Shown piece by piece: positions 49,481-60,934 of a stretch of DNA of 64,000 nucleotides. The notes under the pieces were generated by a model, which worked only from the letters and a program-made list of their open reading frames with translations, did no database searches and had not been told where the DNA came from. Source of the stretch: Zonotrichia leucophrys gambelii (Eukaryota > Chordata > Aves > Passeriformes > Passerellidae); assembly GCF_028769735.1 (NCBI RefSeq), contig NC_088173.1:6593038-6657037 (forward strand), read 5' to 3'. Both the position numbers and the translations under genes were made by a program. The number at the start of each line of letters is the position of its first letter. Position 1 is the stretch's first letter.

Positions 49481-52400
49481 TGCTTCATTCAAAATACCAT
49501 AACATGCCTAATATTTTCTCTACTTATATGTAATACTAACAAATATACTGCAAAATTATGACATTAACACAAACTATATATCCTTTGTTAAGTTAACTTT
49601 CCTAAGTTATAACTCTACTAAATTTAAAATCTACTTGCTACTTTAAATGCTCTTAAATTTGTCATAGATACTATGATAGTTACCCAAGCTTTTTCAGACG
49701 TTCTCATGCATTTCTAAACTTCCTCTTGTTTATAATACAAGTGTGAAGAAATATTGCCACAAGATAATAAAAAGCTTGTGTGTAAGGCTTAGATACTACC
49801 AATTTAGGAAGCATTGAGCTAGATCATTGCTGTATCAAAGCAGATACCCAAAGCTGCTGCTAAACCATAGATTAAGGTTAAACATTTTCCTACCATCATT
49901 TTCATTTGGGCAAATTGCAGGTATCCCCATGCTTAGTGAGAAATTAACAGTATTAATATCTTTGAAGTGTCTGTTCCATATATGCTGTGGCAGTTGGCAG
50001 ATTTTCTGACTCAGACAAGAGGAGACTTATTTAGCAAACGTGTCGAATTTTCACAGCTTTCACCCTTTGGATGTTCCAGCACAGTTTTGCCAAACATTTC
50101 TGCTGTTTCTGTAGTGTTCCTTGCTTCAATAGAGCACAAAGTTATTCTCACACAAACTGCTGGATAGCAGCCCAAGGTGATGACATCCTCAGGAGAGCAT
50201 GAATGTGTTCGAAGGCTGGTAAGAGCTCCCAGAGGCTGCTTGCATAAACACACTGTTTAGCATAATCTAGAGATTATTCGCTAGAGAAATTTCTTCATTA
50301 CAGACAGTTTCCCCCACATTGCAATTCAGTATATGGGAACAAAATATTTACAGCTGAACAATCAGTATTACGTGATTGATGTCTGCTTTAAACTCTCTTG
50401 GCTGCCAGCACCCATGTCTTTACCTCATTCTGTAGTCAGTTTTTCTTTAAATTAATAATCCTCAGTGAAAGTAGGTCCACCTTATCCTCCACAAAAATTT
50501 TTACAAGTTAACCCCACCATCATATTTGATCTCTATTCAATGTAATTCTTCCCCCTCATGCAGTTACCTCAGCCTGACAACACCAGATCTAAAGGCACAT
50601 TAGGAATATCTTGTTACTGGAAGCCACTGTATCAGAAGGAGCTAGTTCTGCATCCAGAAGGAGGATTGAAACACTACTGCCAAGCTATATCTTATGAAAT
50701 CTCCCATGAAGAATAATATAAATTGTGTTTGTTTTTTTTTTTCTCCAAGTCTGAAGATGCTCACCAGACCTTACGAGGGAATTTGTGGTGCTCATACCTT
50801 TTGAATCCTACCCAGTCCTTCAGGAATAACTGTATTCTTTTAAGCTTGAAAGCTTCAGTGTCTTAATCAAAATCCTGTCCACCACTTTCATCTATTTCCA
50901 TTCCTCAAATCAGGAGCACTTAAACCAAAGTTAAAAGCGTCAGACCAACACTGCCATATTCTTCTCAAATTTTAGTTAAAATTTGAGTTGTTTCTCATTT
51001 TTAAAATAAATGTACTGACAAAAAATAGACATTTTCTAAACTCTGCTGGAAATTTCTGAGATATAATGCATTTGAAAAGCTTGTTGACATAAGACTTTAA
51101 TTTCTAAATCATTATCTTTATTATGTTCTTAATTTCTCACAACCTTCTGTCTCAGAAATGGGAGCAGCCTTTCAGTACTCATGTCTCCATTGTTTACTTC
51201 AAACTGTCACTACATAGAAGAAGAGTCAAAAACTACTCTGTTTTAATAATTACTTCACATAAAATCACCAATGCTTCCAGTGCTGTATTGCAGAAACCAT
51301 TCAAACTAGACAAAGAATCTGGAAAACTGTCAAAGGAGAAGGTTCAAACACATCACATTTTTTGAAAAAAAAGTGGAAGATTTTTATCACTAACCTATCT
51401 TTTCTTTTTTTTCCTTGTAAAACATTGTTCAACATTGGGCAATTGCAATAAAATTAGGTAAGGTGCCTCAAGCCTAACCCTAATATGGAGAAGCATAGTT
51501 GTTCAATTTGCAACAAACAATTCATATGCATCCCAAGAATTTACTCTAAGAAGGATTGAATCAAACTTTCCTGCTTGATAGGACTGAAAATATGCTACTG
51601 TTTGTTGAAAAGTGGTAGAGTATTTAAATATAAATCAAGCTTCTAAATAGAAAGAATTATTGAAAATTAGATTAAGAAATATAGATCAATAATTAGGCTT
51701 CCATTTGGAGACTATGCTGAGATATACCTAAACTATCTTTGTTTTTCTTGCATTTTATCTAGTCTTTGAAATTTCTCTAGGTTTCACCCTTAAATAATAG
51801 TCTGCTACACAGACACACAGTGTTAATAGTCCGTGTACATTTAGAAGAAAACAAACACCCAATGAACTCCAGTTACAATTCCTGCTAGAGAGACTCTGGT
51901 GTTTCCACAGGTTCAGGAAGAGCAATATCCTGATGCCTTCCCATAGTCTTCTTAGTGCTCCAGCCTCACTTCCCTCTCTGGTTGCCTCCCACCAGCCCCT
52001 CAGCAGGCTATGGGAAACATGAACTCCTGCAGAGGTTTCAGGCTCAGTCCAAGGTTTCTGAAGGAGGTCATGCAGCCTGCATAATTTCCAGTTAGGCTGA
52101 ACAGCCAGCGTGCTTCCTTCTATCTTCATAGTATTCTCTACACATACAACCCTATGCATAACAGAAAGGTGAATTTCCAGATGTCTTTACTAGCGCTACC
52201 ATTTATACCAGTAGTGCATGTTTGGAAAACAAAAACCTAAGACATTTAGAGCAGAAAACCATCTCATATAAAGAAAAATCCTTTTTTGACTGAAAAACAA
52301 TTTAAGATGTACCATATGTGAGAATAAAAAGTGAGCATAGACTATTTTAAGCTATCAGACATTGTAGTGTAGATACACTGTGTTGTCTGTGTATTTTTCA

Positions 52401-54744
52401 CAGAAAATAAATGCAGATTGTTCTGAAAGAGATATAGATTTTTCTGACAATGATCAAGAATTTTTATAGTTTTATTTAAAATTTCCTTGTAGTTTGTTTT
52501 CTTTGTGTGTGCAGTTGCATTGTACAGCTGTTTCATGATGACTTGAGAAAATATTGATCTTACCTCTGAACTGCAAAATCTGTCATAAGTGAATTTGATT
52601 CCTTTAATGAGAATGCATCACTTGAAATGATTCATCATTAGTGGAGAAACAAATTTCTAACAATACAGTGTGACTTCCATGACTAGAAAAGAAATATTCT
52701 TAGATTTTGTTGAACATATTCATATCTCTGTGGTGGGTTTTACAAGATCAAAGAAGCAACAGAAAACATCAAAGACAGTTGTTTACAAAATGTTACAGGC
52801 ACAAGGCAGATATGGGCATATGTGTTAGTGCTTCAGAAGCTTGTTATGAGTTAGCTAGTTCCATATTGTGTTGCATGGAAAAGGTTTTTCATACTGTTAA
52901 AAAAAAAAAGAAAGAATAGATCTTTGGAGCCTGTGGTTCTGTGCATGTGATTTCAGAGACTGATTTTTTTTTCCCTAGTAACTTTCTTACTTAAAATTTT
53001 TAGCAATATTTTAAGCAAGCTTATTTAAATGGCCCATAGAATTCAGTGAATAATATCCATTCATAGTGGTTTTATGTAGGCTGATCCATTTTAAGGTTTT
53101 ACATAGTCTATTGAAAACAAACAAACAAGCAAATGAAAAGAAAGGGGCAAAAAAGGAAGTTCTTATTAAGAATAAAAAAACCAAAGATCTAATCACAACA
53201 ACAGTAGACATCTTCAATGGGTCACAAACCCTCTTCAGTTATTAAATCCAGTTAGGGAAGGATCTGATCATGTATGCCTCCATTTTTAGTCAAGTATTGT
53301 TTAGGAAAGACTGACTGAGGTCTCTGAAGTGGGAAGATAAAGAAAGCACAGTAGTGACTGCAATGGGCTCACAGGAGGAGAAGGGTGTAGGTACACACAA
53401 AAACAAAGAACCTTTCTTGCTAGAGAAAAAGTCCTGGAATGTGCTGCTGTGGTACTTTCCCCTCCTGGATTTAGAAGGCAGGATGGTAACATAAACAAAT
53501 AAACAATCTAAGAGTTAAACCAAACAAAAAAACCTACCAACACTAACAGAGGACAAAAAATACCAAACTGCAGAGAGGGGTATTTTGTGAACAAACTACA
53601 AAATGCTTGATTTTACTCTACTGGGAGAAGAAGAAAAATATTCTAAAGCAAATATCCAAATGTACTAAAGAGAATATGAGAGAAAAACGCATCACTCATC
53701 CTAAGAAGTTTCAGATGCAGCATACCAGTTTGTTACTTATTATCATAATGCAACAAAAGCTACAAAATAACCTTGTCAACCTTGTCATTTCAATATTTTA
53801 TGCATTGGATTTCTTTTCCTGGATATGTCAGTGAATTCTTCTCTCCATAACATGTTGCCATAGGCTAAAATAAAAGCACATAAAAGAGGTCTGTCAAAGA
53901 CATGTCACATGTAATAACATTACACCATAAAGAACACTGTCCTTGGTTGCTTCTGGAGGTCTAAATTTCAAAGGTATTGCTGCACCTGAAATACCCCATC
54001 TCAGACTCAGCTGGAAGTACATGGTGTTTGTTCCCACTTTTAGACATTCAGTGAAAACCAGTGTATATAAAATGACCTTCAGAAGGTCTGGATAACATCC
54101 AAATTATGCTGGAAGAAAGGTGAAGGGCTTGTCTGGCCATCCTTGTTCGCTCAGGGAATTGTTCTTGATCTCTAGGTTTTAGAGGGGCCACTGCTCCTTG
54201 GCAGTGCAGGCAGTCAATGCTGAGACCAGCCCAGTGTTGAAGATGGAAGGATGATAAGCAGCTAAAACACATCCCAAAATGTCTTTTGTAAGTGATCAGG
54301 AGTTCCAGCAGTTTGGGTGGCATTACCTTTACCTCAGTGCAACTAGTTGCTCTTTTCCATGCTCCCTTACAATTGCATTTCTTCAGGTTTATTGCACATC
54401 TGACCATCTTACCTCCTTCTCCTCTGCTCTCTTCAATCCTTATGTTTATCCTGTGTTATAAAAACTCACCCAAATTTGCTGAAGAGCCATCTGCATTCTG
54501 CTTTTGGATTAAGTACCATTTTTCACTTCACTATGTCTATTTAACTCTAAATCTTAGAAGTAAACTAACAGTGTGTGGTTTTAAAGCATCACACACACAA
54601 AAAATATACAAACAGCTTGCTTGAATGGTAATTTCAATATGTCATACATGCGTGCCAGCATCATTTGTGGAGTAAAGAGTACTTTCAACTTTATTAAAAT
54701 TTTAATTTTAAGATTTAAATAATGTATGACCAGTCACTAGTAGA
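49481..54744. other. AT-rich unique sequence, no gene seen
   Basis: Open frames include 134 codons (-, 51755-52159) and 119 codons (-, 54048-54407). Neither has a recognised domain, splice context or coding character. T runs near 50729 and A-rich stretches near 52895 and 53110-53160 are low-complexity. Confidence 0.5.
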
Positions 54745-55714
54745 TTTTGGCAAACCCTGTGCTCTTCAAGGTCTTCATAAACAACCTGGATACAGGACTG
54801 GAAGGTATACTAGATCAAATGCAAAGATAATAGAAAACTGGGAGAGCTGTATGTTCCCTTTGAGGGATGAAAGTACCTGCAGAGAGACCTCATCAGTTTA
54901 GAGGACTAACAAATTCAGAGTCACCAGCCATAAAAAGTTCAACAAGGGAAGGTGCTGAGTTCTGCACCTGGGGTGGGGCAGCACTGGATCCACAGGCAGA
55001 CTGGGGAATGAGAGGCTGGAGGGCAGTGCTGGGGAAGGGGCCCTGGGATTCCTGGTCAATGGAAAGTTGAGTGTGAGTCTGCAGTGCCCTGGCAGCCAGG
55101 AGGGCCAACTGAGAGGCCAACTGAGGATCATCTGGCACAGCACTGCCATCCAGGCAGGGGAGAGGATTGTCCCACTCTGCCCTGCAGTGGGGCAGCCTCA
55201 CCTCAGGTCCTCGGGGCAGTTTTGGGAGCCATGGTATAAGAAAGGCATAAAACTATTAGAGAGCACCCAAAGGAGGGCAGCAAAGATGGTGAAGAACCTG
55301 AAGGGAAGCCACATGATGAACAGCTGAGGTCCCTTGGTTGGTTCATGCTGTAGAAGAGGAGACTGAGGAGAGACCTCACTGCAGTTGCAGCTTTCTCATG
55401 AGGTGAAAAGGAGGGGCCAGCACTGATCCCTGTCTGTAGTGACCAGTGACGGGACTCAAGGGAATGGCCTGAATTTGTGTCAGGGGAGGTTTGGGTTGGA
55501 TATCAAAAAAATGTTCTTCCCCTAGAGGGTAGTTGGGCCCTAGATTCCCAGGGAAATGGTCACAGCACCAAGACTGACAGAGTTCAAGAGGTGTTTGGAC
55601 AATAGCCTCAGGCACATGGTGTGACTCTTAGGGACAGTGCTGTGTAGCACTAAGAGTTGGATTCAGTATTTCTTGAGGGTCCCTTCAAAACCAGCTTGTT
55701 CTGTGATTCTGTGA
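54745..55714 (+). mobile_element. CR1 LINE, J-type, 5'-truncated copy with RT C-terminus
   Basis: A plus-strand CR1 starting in ORF2 (CTTCATAAACAACCTGGATA, coding the V/FINNLD motif) and running through the RT C-terminus (GQFWEPWYKKGIKLLESTQR, 55067-55327) to the 3' UTR. The 3' UTR has CAGGGGAGGTTTGGGTTGGA, GTCACAGCACCAAGACTGAC and GGCACATGGTGTGACTCTTA. The tail is CTGTGATTCTGTGA. The text matches the CR1-J group as I remember it. Stops, frameshifts and a small duplication (GGCCAACTGAGAGGCCAACT, about 55103-55124) kill the reading frame. Confidence 0.93.
55021..55047 (+). other. G-quadruplex-type motif inside CR1
   Basis: Four G runs (55021-55023, 55031-55034, 55037-55040, 55045-55047) with loops of 7, 2 and 4 bases satisfy the G3+N1-7 rule. 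Confidence 0.5.
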
Positions 55715-55828
55715 GAAAAGCTTCACCAAAAGTGCCAAAGACAGGAAAAAAGCATAAGGGAATGATAGAGGGGAAAAAAGATAAGAAAAGAAAATAAATC
55801 AACTATTCACAGCATCAGTAGAAGGAAG

Positions 55829-55850
55829 AAGTTCCAGTTCACTGGAACTT
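55829..55850. repeat. Near-palindrome (10-bp arms, 2-nt spacer)
   Basis: AAGTTCCAGT and ACTGGAACTT are exact reverse complements separated by TC. The arrangement could bind a dimeric factor or extrude as a cruciform. Confidence 0.8.
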
Positions 55851-57688
55851 TGTGTTCTTCATGCTTCAAGGGCTTTTGGAATAACAAAAAATTGTGCACG
55901 CTTTCTTTGCCAAAGCAAGTTGAAAAGACAGATGTTATCCTAACTTACAACCAGGGAGTCTGGCTGCCCATTTCAGTGGCATACTCTAGCCAATTAAAAG
56001 CTGACATCTTTAGAAGTGAGAAGCATTAACAAAAGCATGAGTCCAATGCTGATTCTGACTGCAAATTCTGTATATTCTGAAAAGACACAATATTCTGAGC
56101 ACAAAGGAATGCTTCATTGGTGACATTCTGCAGGCTGCTTTTAGAATAAATCATGGTTTTAAAGACTGACTGGTATCATTGCTTGGCCTTGAGAGTAGAA
56201 GGATAAGTCCAATTCCCATTGAAATTAATGGAAAGACTCATATTGAGGCCAATGTTTTGGGGGCAGTACTAGGTCTGAAATTTTTATTTTCTTTGTAATG
56301 GAAAACCAATTTTAGCAGTCCCCCTTAACACATTACTATTGAGCTATAATACAGGCACATTTTACCTTTTTTAATGCTTAACCTTTATATTAAATGTTAA
56401 ATAGTTCTTATCATTTTTGCCTTACCGTTCACAGAGACATGTTCACAGACCCTTTAGAAGTGCTTTTTCAGCTCACTTATAACTTCTTGAAAGGACAGTA
56501 AAAAAGGTGAACTTCTAAGGTGCACTTCTACTAATGAGATAGAGGAAGGTATTCTGCTTCTTCCTCCCACTTGTATACTACTTTGTTTATAAGCAATAGG
56601 TAATACTTGTCTGACACTTCTAATGTTTAAAAGGGAACTTCCTTGCAAATACTTCTAAGAGGAATCGTGTAATAAATATTTTTCTGTTACTGTTCAGTAG
56701 TCCTACCTGAAATTACTTTTCAATCAGCTGGCTTTAACATTGTAAGGAGTACAGCTATTTAAACCTAGAACTGAAAAAGAGCCAAGAAAGACCTCTCCAG
56801 AAAGCTGGATTAGACCACCAATAAACACTGCTCTCTGAAGTGTTTCATCCAAGGGTGCACATGTGTATTGCAGTCACATTGGTAGACAGAGCACAGAAGA
56901 GCTCCAGTATTACTTGCAGATGTAAAGATTTATTCTCTGTATTTTGCTTAAAACTTGATTGAGTTTCTTCCACCTCCACTGCAACACCCATCTCAATTGT
57001 TCTTATTTGTCATGGACTGAGCAGGTTAACAAGCTTGTCACTTGTACTGGCATTTAAATTGCTGTTTTCATCTCCTTCCTCCTGTTTAATTATCTTCTCT
57101 TTTTTTTTATAGGACCTGACATTTTTTTGACTTCTCCTTCCTACTGTTTACCAAGATGCTTCCAGAATAAAAGTAAATAAATCAAAATTAATGATGGCAT
57201 GTATTTGACAGCTTCCAAAATTTGCAGTTATTTTTTCTATTTCCTCCTATTACTCTAATAACAGATAACAGCTTGACATGGAAACAATGTGCTTCAAAAC
57301 AGCAGTGGACTTATCTAGGAAGTCAGCATATTTGTTTAAAGTCTTTTAGGCAGCAGTAGTAACCATTTCAAAGCTGTAAGACAATGTCTGAACCTGAAAA
57401 GAAATTAAAGGTTGCACCTTCAGGCCTCTCTAAAGATCTATAAATCAGCTACAATTCACTTGTCTTCCTGCTAGAAACATGAGAATTGATGAGTAATAAG
57501 ATTAGTGAAAACAAACTGCCACCTCACTGCCTACCAGGAAAAATGCCCAGAAAATGCACTTGCACAAAATCTTTCGTTTAATTCACCTTCTACTGTGGCT
57601 TTGCTGATGAATCTGTATTTCAGTTATTTGCACTTTCACACACTGCAGTAATTTAAAGGACAATGCCAGATGTCCTGAGTGTGTCAGG

Positions 57689-57752
57689 GAAAACAACAAC
57701 AACAATGATAATAATAATAATAAAACCCCAAACAAACAAACAAACAAATAAC
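57689..57752. repeat. Compound microsatellite (AAC)n(ATA)n(AAAC)n
   Basis: AAC units are followed by ATA units and then, after CCCC, by AAAC units. Confidence 0.9.
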
Positions 57753-58767
57753 AGCAAAGAACAAAGTTAATATTCACTTATGGGGAAGTCCTCCTGATGC
57801 CCCTATTAATTTTTAGTCAGCTACCATTCACATCAACAACAACCTAACAAAGTAATCTGACTAGCAGGATGGGTCAGCTCAGAACAGCCAACTTAGAAAC
57901 AAATCAAGAGGCCAGTGATGAGAGGTGACTCTGTCTATCAGAGACTTTATTGCTAGTCCTTATTAGCACCCTTTCATTCTGTAGGTGCATAATTAACTCT
58001 GATAAGTGTTAGGAACAAACTAGGAACCAAGGCTATAATGTGATGAGAAAAAGACTGAAGAGATAAAAAGGGTATGTTCCTCCATTGCTCAGAGTGAATT
58101 TTCCCCTGACTTCCCACCATTATATTTATTCTGCACAGTTCAACCAGTTGGTCCCCTCACACTTCAAAATGGGGCATGAGTATGATTTACTAACACAGTT
58201 GTTGACACTAATTTCACAAAGGTAACTCTGCTTTTATCACCTGTTATCTTGCTATCACCTGCCCAGTATTTCTCACTGTGTCTTTTTTTAAACAATTCCT
58301 CAGTATCCAATACCAAAACTCTCTGATGAATGACTGAAACCTTTCCAGTGCTGTTATTAAAGGCACTGCATTCTGTAAAATCTTCAGACTTTCAAATGTT
58401 TGGACTCAGCCTCATGACACAGGTACTCAACTCATATACCCTACACTAGCAGACTTGTGAGAGTTATAGAAGGAACAGAAAATTTATAGATTTTGCCATT
58501 TCTGCATTCACAAGACTGTTTTAAATATGAAATAACATTTCACTATGGCACTGGGAATGGCACTGGTTTAACACTCATAGAAGCCAAAGATAAATCAGAG
58601 GTACAAGCAAAAAACTAAAAAAAAATTACAGTTCTAAAGAAAAATTGTCATTAATATTTCTTGCAGAACATTAAAATTGTAACTCAGCAGTTTCAATTTG
58701 GTTTACAGCCAGGATTGTCCCACCAAGTATTCCAGCTTGGGGATCTGGCTTATGGGTGGTTATGGTG

Positions 58768-58836
58768 GTACTAATTTTTAATGGTTGAACTAGATGAACT
58801 TGGAGGTCTCATCCAGCCCTGAAGATTCTGAGACAA
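58768..58836 (+). mobile_element. CR1 LINE 3' terminal fragment
   Basis: TGGTTGAACTAGATGAACTT, GGAGGTCTCATCCAGCCCTG and AAGATTCTGAGA are the last ~70 bases of a CR1 3' UTR on the plus strand. The sequence upstream (58710-58767) may belong to it but is too diverged to assign. Confidence 0.82.
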
Positions 58837-58889
58837 GCAAGTGTTGAAACTGTACAACTTTGCAGCATTAGCTCCAATGACTTTGATTT

Positions 58890-58972
58890 CTTTTGAGTTT
58901 TTCTGGTTTGGTTTTCTTTTTTTTGATTTGTTTGCTTTGTTTTGCTTTTTTTAGTTTTGTTTTGTTGGGGTC
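58890..58972. repeat. T-rich low-complexity tract with TTTTG units
   Basis: Irregular TTTTG/TTTGC units fill this stretch. The small open frame over it (58942-59124) begins in this tract and is not credible. Confidence 0.75.
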
Positions 58973-59340
58973 TTCTTATTTTAATTCAGGTGTACTGGTG
59001 TGCTACAGCACAGGGAGAAACAAGAGCCAGCTGCTTCCTCCAGGCTAGGATCTGGGACCTGAGGTCAGGCTGTGCTGAGACAGCAGAGCTGACTGTGAAA
59101 GAAAGGCGCTCTCTATACTCCTAGATGTGGCAATATACTGGTTCAGCATACAAACTTGGAGCCTAACCAGGAGCAAAGGAAGTAGGACCAAAAAGAGGAT
59201 GGTATTCAGCTATTCTAAGAGAAAGGTGAGGCCTGGGCCTGGACATGATATGGCCACAAGCAGGGTGTGGGAAGGCCTCTGGGCAACACCTTAAGTGCCC
59301 TCAGAGCCCTGGTGTAGCTGTTAAATTGCCAAACCTTGAG
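58973..59340. other. Unique sequence, no gene seen
   Basis: A moderately GC-rich stretch between two CR1 copies; no motif or repeat family is recognised. Confidence 0.45.
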
Positions 59341-59822
59341 ATCACAGAATAAGCTGAGTTAGAAGGGACCCACAAGGACCTTCAAGTCCAACTCTTGGCC
59401 CTGCACAGGACCATCTCCAAGAATCACACCATGTGCCTGAGAGCATTGTCCAAACGCCTCTTGCACTCAGGCAGGCTTGGTGCTTTGACCACTTCCCTGG
59501 AGAGCCTGTTCCAGTGCCCAATACCCTCTGGGGCAAGAACCTTTATCTAATATCCAACCCAAACTTCCCCTGACACAAAGTGAAACCATTATCTCGGGTC
59601 CCATCACCAGTCACCACAGAGAAGAGGTCAGTGCCTGCCCCTCCTCTCCCCCTCATGAGAAAGGTGTAACTGCAGTGAGGTCTCCCCCCAGCCTCCCCTT
59701 CTCCAGGCTGAACAGACCGAGCGACCTCAGCTGCTCCTCATACTATTGCTCCTCAAGGCCCTTCACCATTTTTGTTGCTCTCCTATGGACATTCTCTAAT
59801 AGTTTAGAGTCCTTCTGTGCTC
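59341..59822 (-). mobile_element. CR1 LINE, J-type 3' end
   Basis: The antisense CR1-J 3' region begins ATCACAGAATAAGCTGAGTT and continues with AGAAGGGACCCACAAGGAC, TTGGCCCTGCACAGGACC, CACACCATGTGCCTGAGAGC, CTCCCCTTCTCCAGGCTGAA and CCCTTCACCATTTTTGTTGC. It is the best preserved CR1 in the window and belongs to the same group as the copy at 54745-55714, in the opposite orientation. It ends inside the RT C-terminus; no intact frame remains. Confidence 0.94.
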
Positions 59823-60533
59823 AAATCAGTGGTCTCTCTATAGGCTAAGTAATGGACTGCACTTCTGAAAATTTAGAATGTGTACCTTCTACCACAGTGG
59901 GTTATGTCATACGGCTATTAAGATTTTAGTCTTTTACTTCAAATCCTTGTCAAATGCTGACCTTTGTAAAATAACTTATACTGAAAGAACCCCATCTTTA
60001 CCAAACTTGACTTAGAGGTGTCTCTATATTTATTACTTGGTGAACTTTTCCTGAATTATACAAACATTCTCAATAGCTCAATTACTAATTTTTCAAGGCA
60101 GGTTGTAGTTTTTACAATTCAACTGGACTGTGAATTGTATGTGATTTTAATAAAAGCCTGACCTTTGTTGCTGAAACATCTAATCTTTCAAAAAGATTGA
60201 GGATTTTTTATGAAGTTGAAACACCATGGAGGCAGCTAAAATCAGCTGCTGTTCCATAGCCCCAGTTCCTCCTTTCTCTATTGTTTATTACATCCTGAGC
60301 ATCCTTACAAGTCTAAGCTTACCTACAGATATTGCTGAGAGTTCATCTGAAATGAGAAGGCTTCTGGCCAGGCAGGGCTGGGTTTTTGTTGTGGGAATCT
60401 CTTGCTTCATATACTACAGCAGAAATAGACCATGTTCTAGGAATATTTTCAAAAATAATTGTTGCAATTTGTTCCCAAGGTTTCTATTATGTCATTTTGG
60501 ATAACTAGGCATGTAAATTGTCTTTGATTCATT
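59823..60533. other. AT-rich unique sequence, no gene seen
   Basis: One 92-codon open frame (+, 60226-60504) without recognised domains. No repeat is seen. Confidence 0.5.
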
Positions 60534-60539
60534 CTCAGA
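60534..60539. repeat. Left target-site duplication of solo LTR
   Basis: CTCAGA directly precedes the TG terminus and pairs with CTCAGG at 60929-60934. Confidence 0.7.
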
Positions 60540-60928
60540 TGTTACAGGGCTTGCAAGGCTTTTTCAGGGTGAAGAGAGAGGCGAGAATGTTGACCTCATG
60601 TTCAGAAGGCTTGATGTATTATTTTATGCTATATATTACATTATTACTATGCTAATAGGAATAGAGAGAAAAGTTCTCAGAAGCTTGCTAAGATAAGAAT
60701 AGAAAAAGAATGAATAAACAAAGGTCTGTGTCTCAGCACAGAGTGAGACCCAGCTCTGCCATGAGTGGTCAGTAAATCCAAACATTCGCCCAAGACCAAT
60801 CACGGACGCACCTGTTGCATTCCACAGCAGCAGATAACCATTGTTTACATTTTGTTGCTGAGGCCACAGCTTCTCAGAAGGGGGAAAAATCCTAAAGAAA
60901 GGATTTTTCACAAAAGATGTCTGTGACA
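60540..60928 (+). mobile_element. Solo LTR of an endogenous retrovirus, with target-site duplication
   Basis: The element runs from TGTTACAGGG to ATGTCTGTGACA (389 bp), with LTR-type TG...CA termini. It is flanked by CTCAGA (60534-60539) and CTCAGG (60929-60934), a 6-bp target-site duplication with one change. It contains AATAAA (60713-60718) and a CCAAT box in GACCAATCA (60795-60803). The phrases TTGACCTCATGTTCAGAAGG and CACCTGTTGCATTCCACAGC match a songbird LTR family as I remember it. No internal viral genes or second LTR are present, so recombination between LTRs probably removed the provirus. Plus orientation is inferred from the CCAAT and AATAAA signals. Confidence 0.82.
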
Positions 60929-60934
60929 CTCAGG
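60929..60934. repeat. Right target-site duplication of solo LTR
   Basis: CTCAGG directly follows the CA terminus. Five of six bases match the left copy. Confidence 0.7.

Larger units (their letters stand above)
55715..58767. other. AT-rich unique sequence, no gene seen
   Basis: No coding frame over 64 codons of note. It contains a purine-rich stretch (55735-55800), an inverted repeat at 55829-55850 and compound simple repeats at 57689-57752. Confidence 0.5.

Noticed and set aside
51755..52159. 134-codon open frame, minus strand
   Set aside because: No recognised family. The ATG-to-stop frame has no promoter, splice or neighbour support. A chance frame in a locally GC-richer stretch is the simpler reading.
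52895..52917. A-rich tract considered as the tail of a processed pseudogene
   Set aside because: The upstream sequence shows no gene similarity and no target-site duplication was found.
54893..55201. 102- and 83-codon minus frames
   Set aside because: Antisense to the plus-strand CR1-J copy, open because that segment is GC-rich.
59342..59536. 64-codon minus frame in CR1
   Set aside because: It lies in the 3' UTR of a CR1 copy, not in its coding region.
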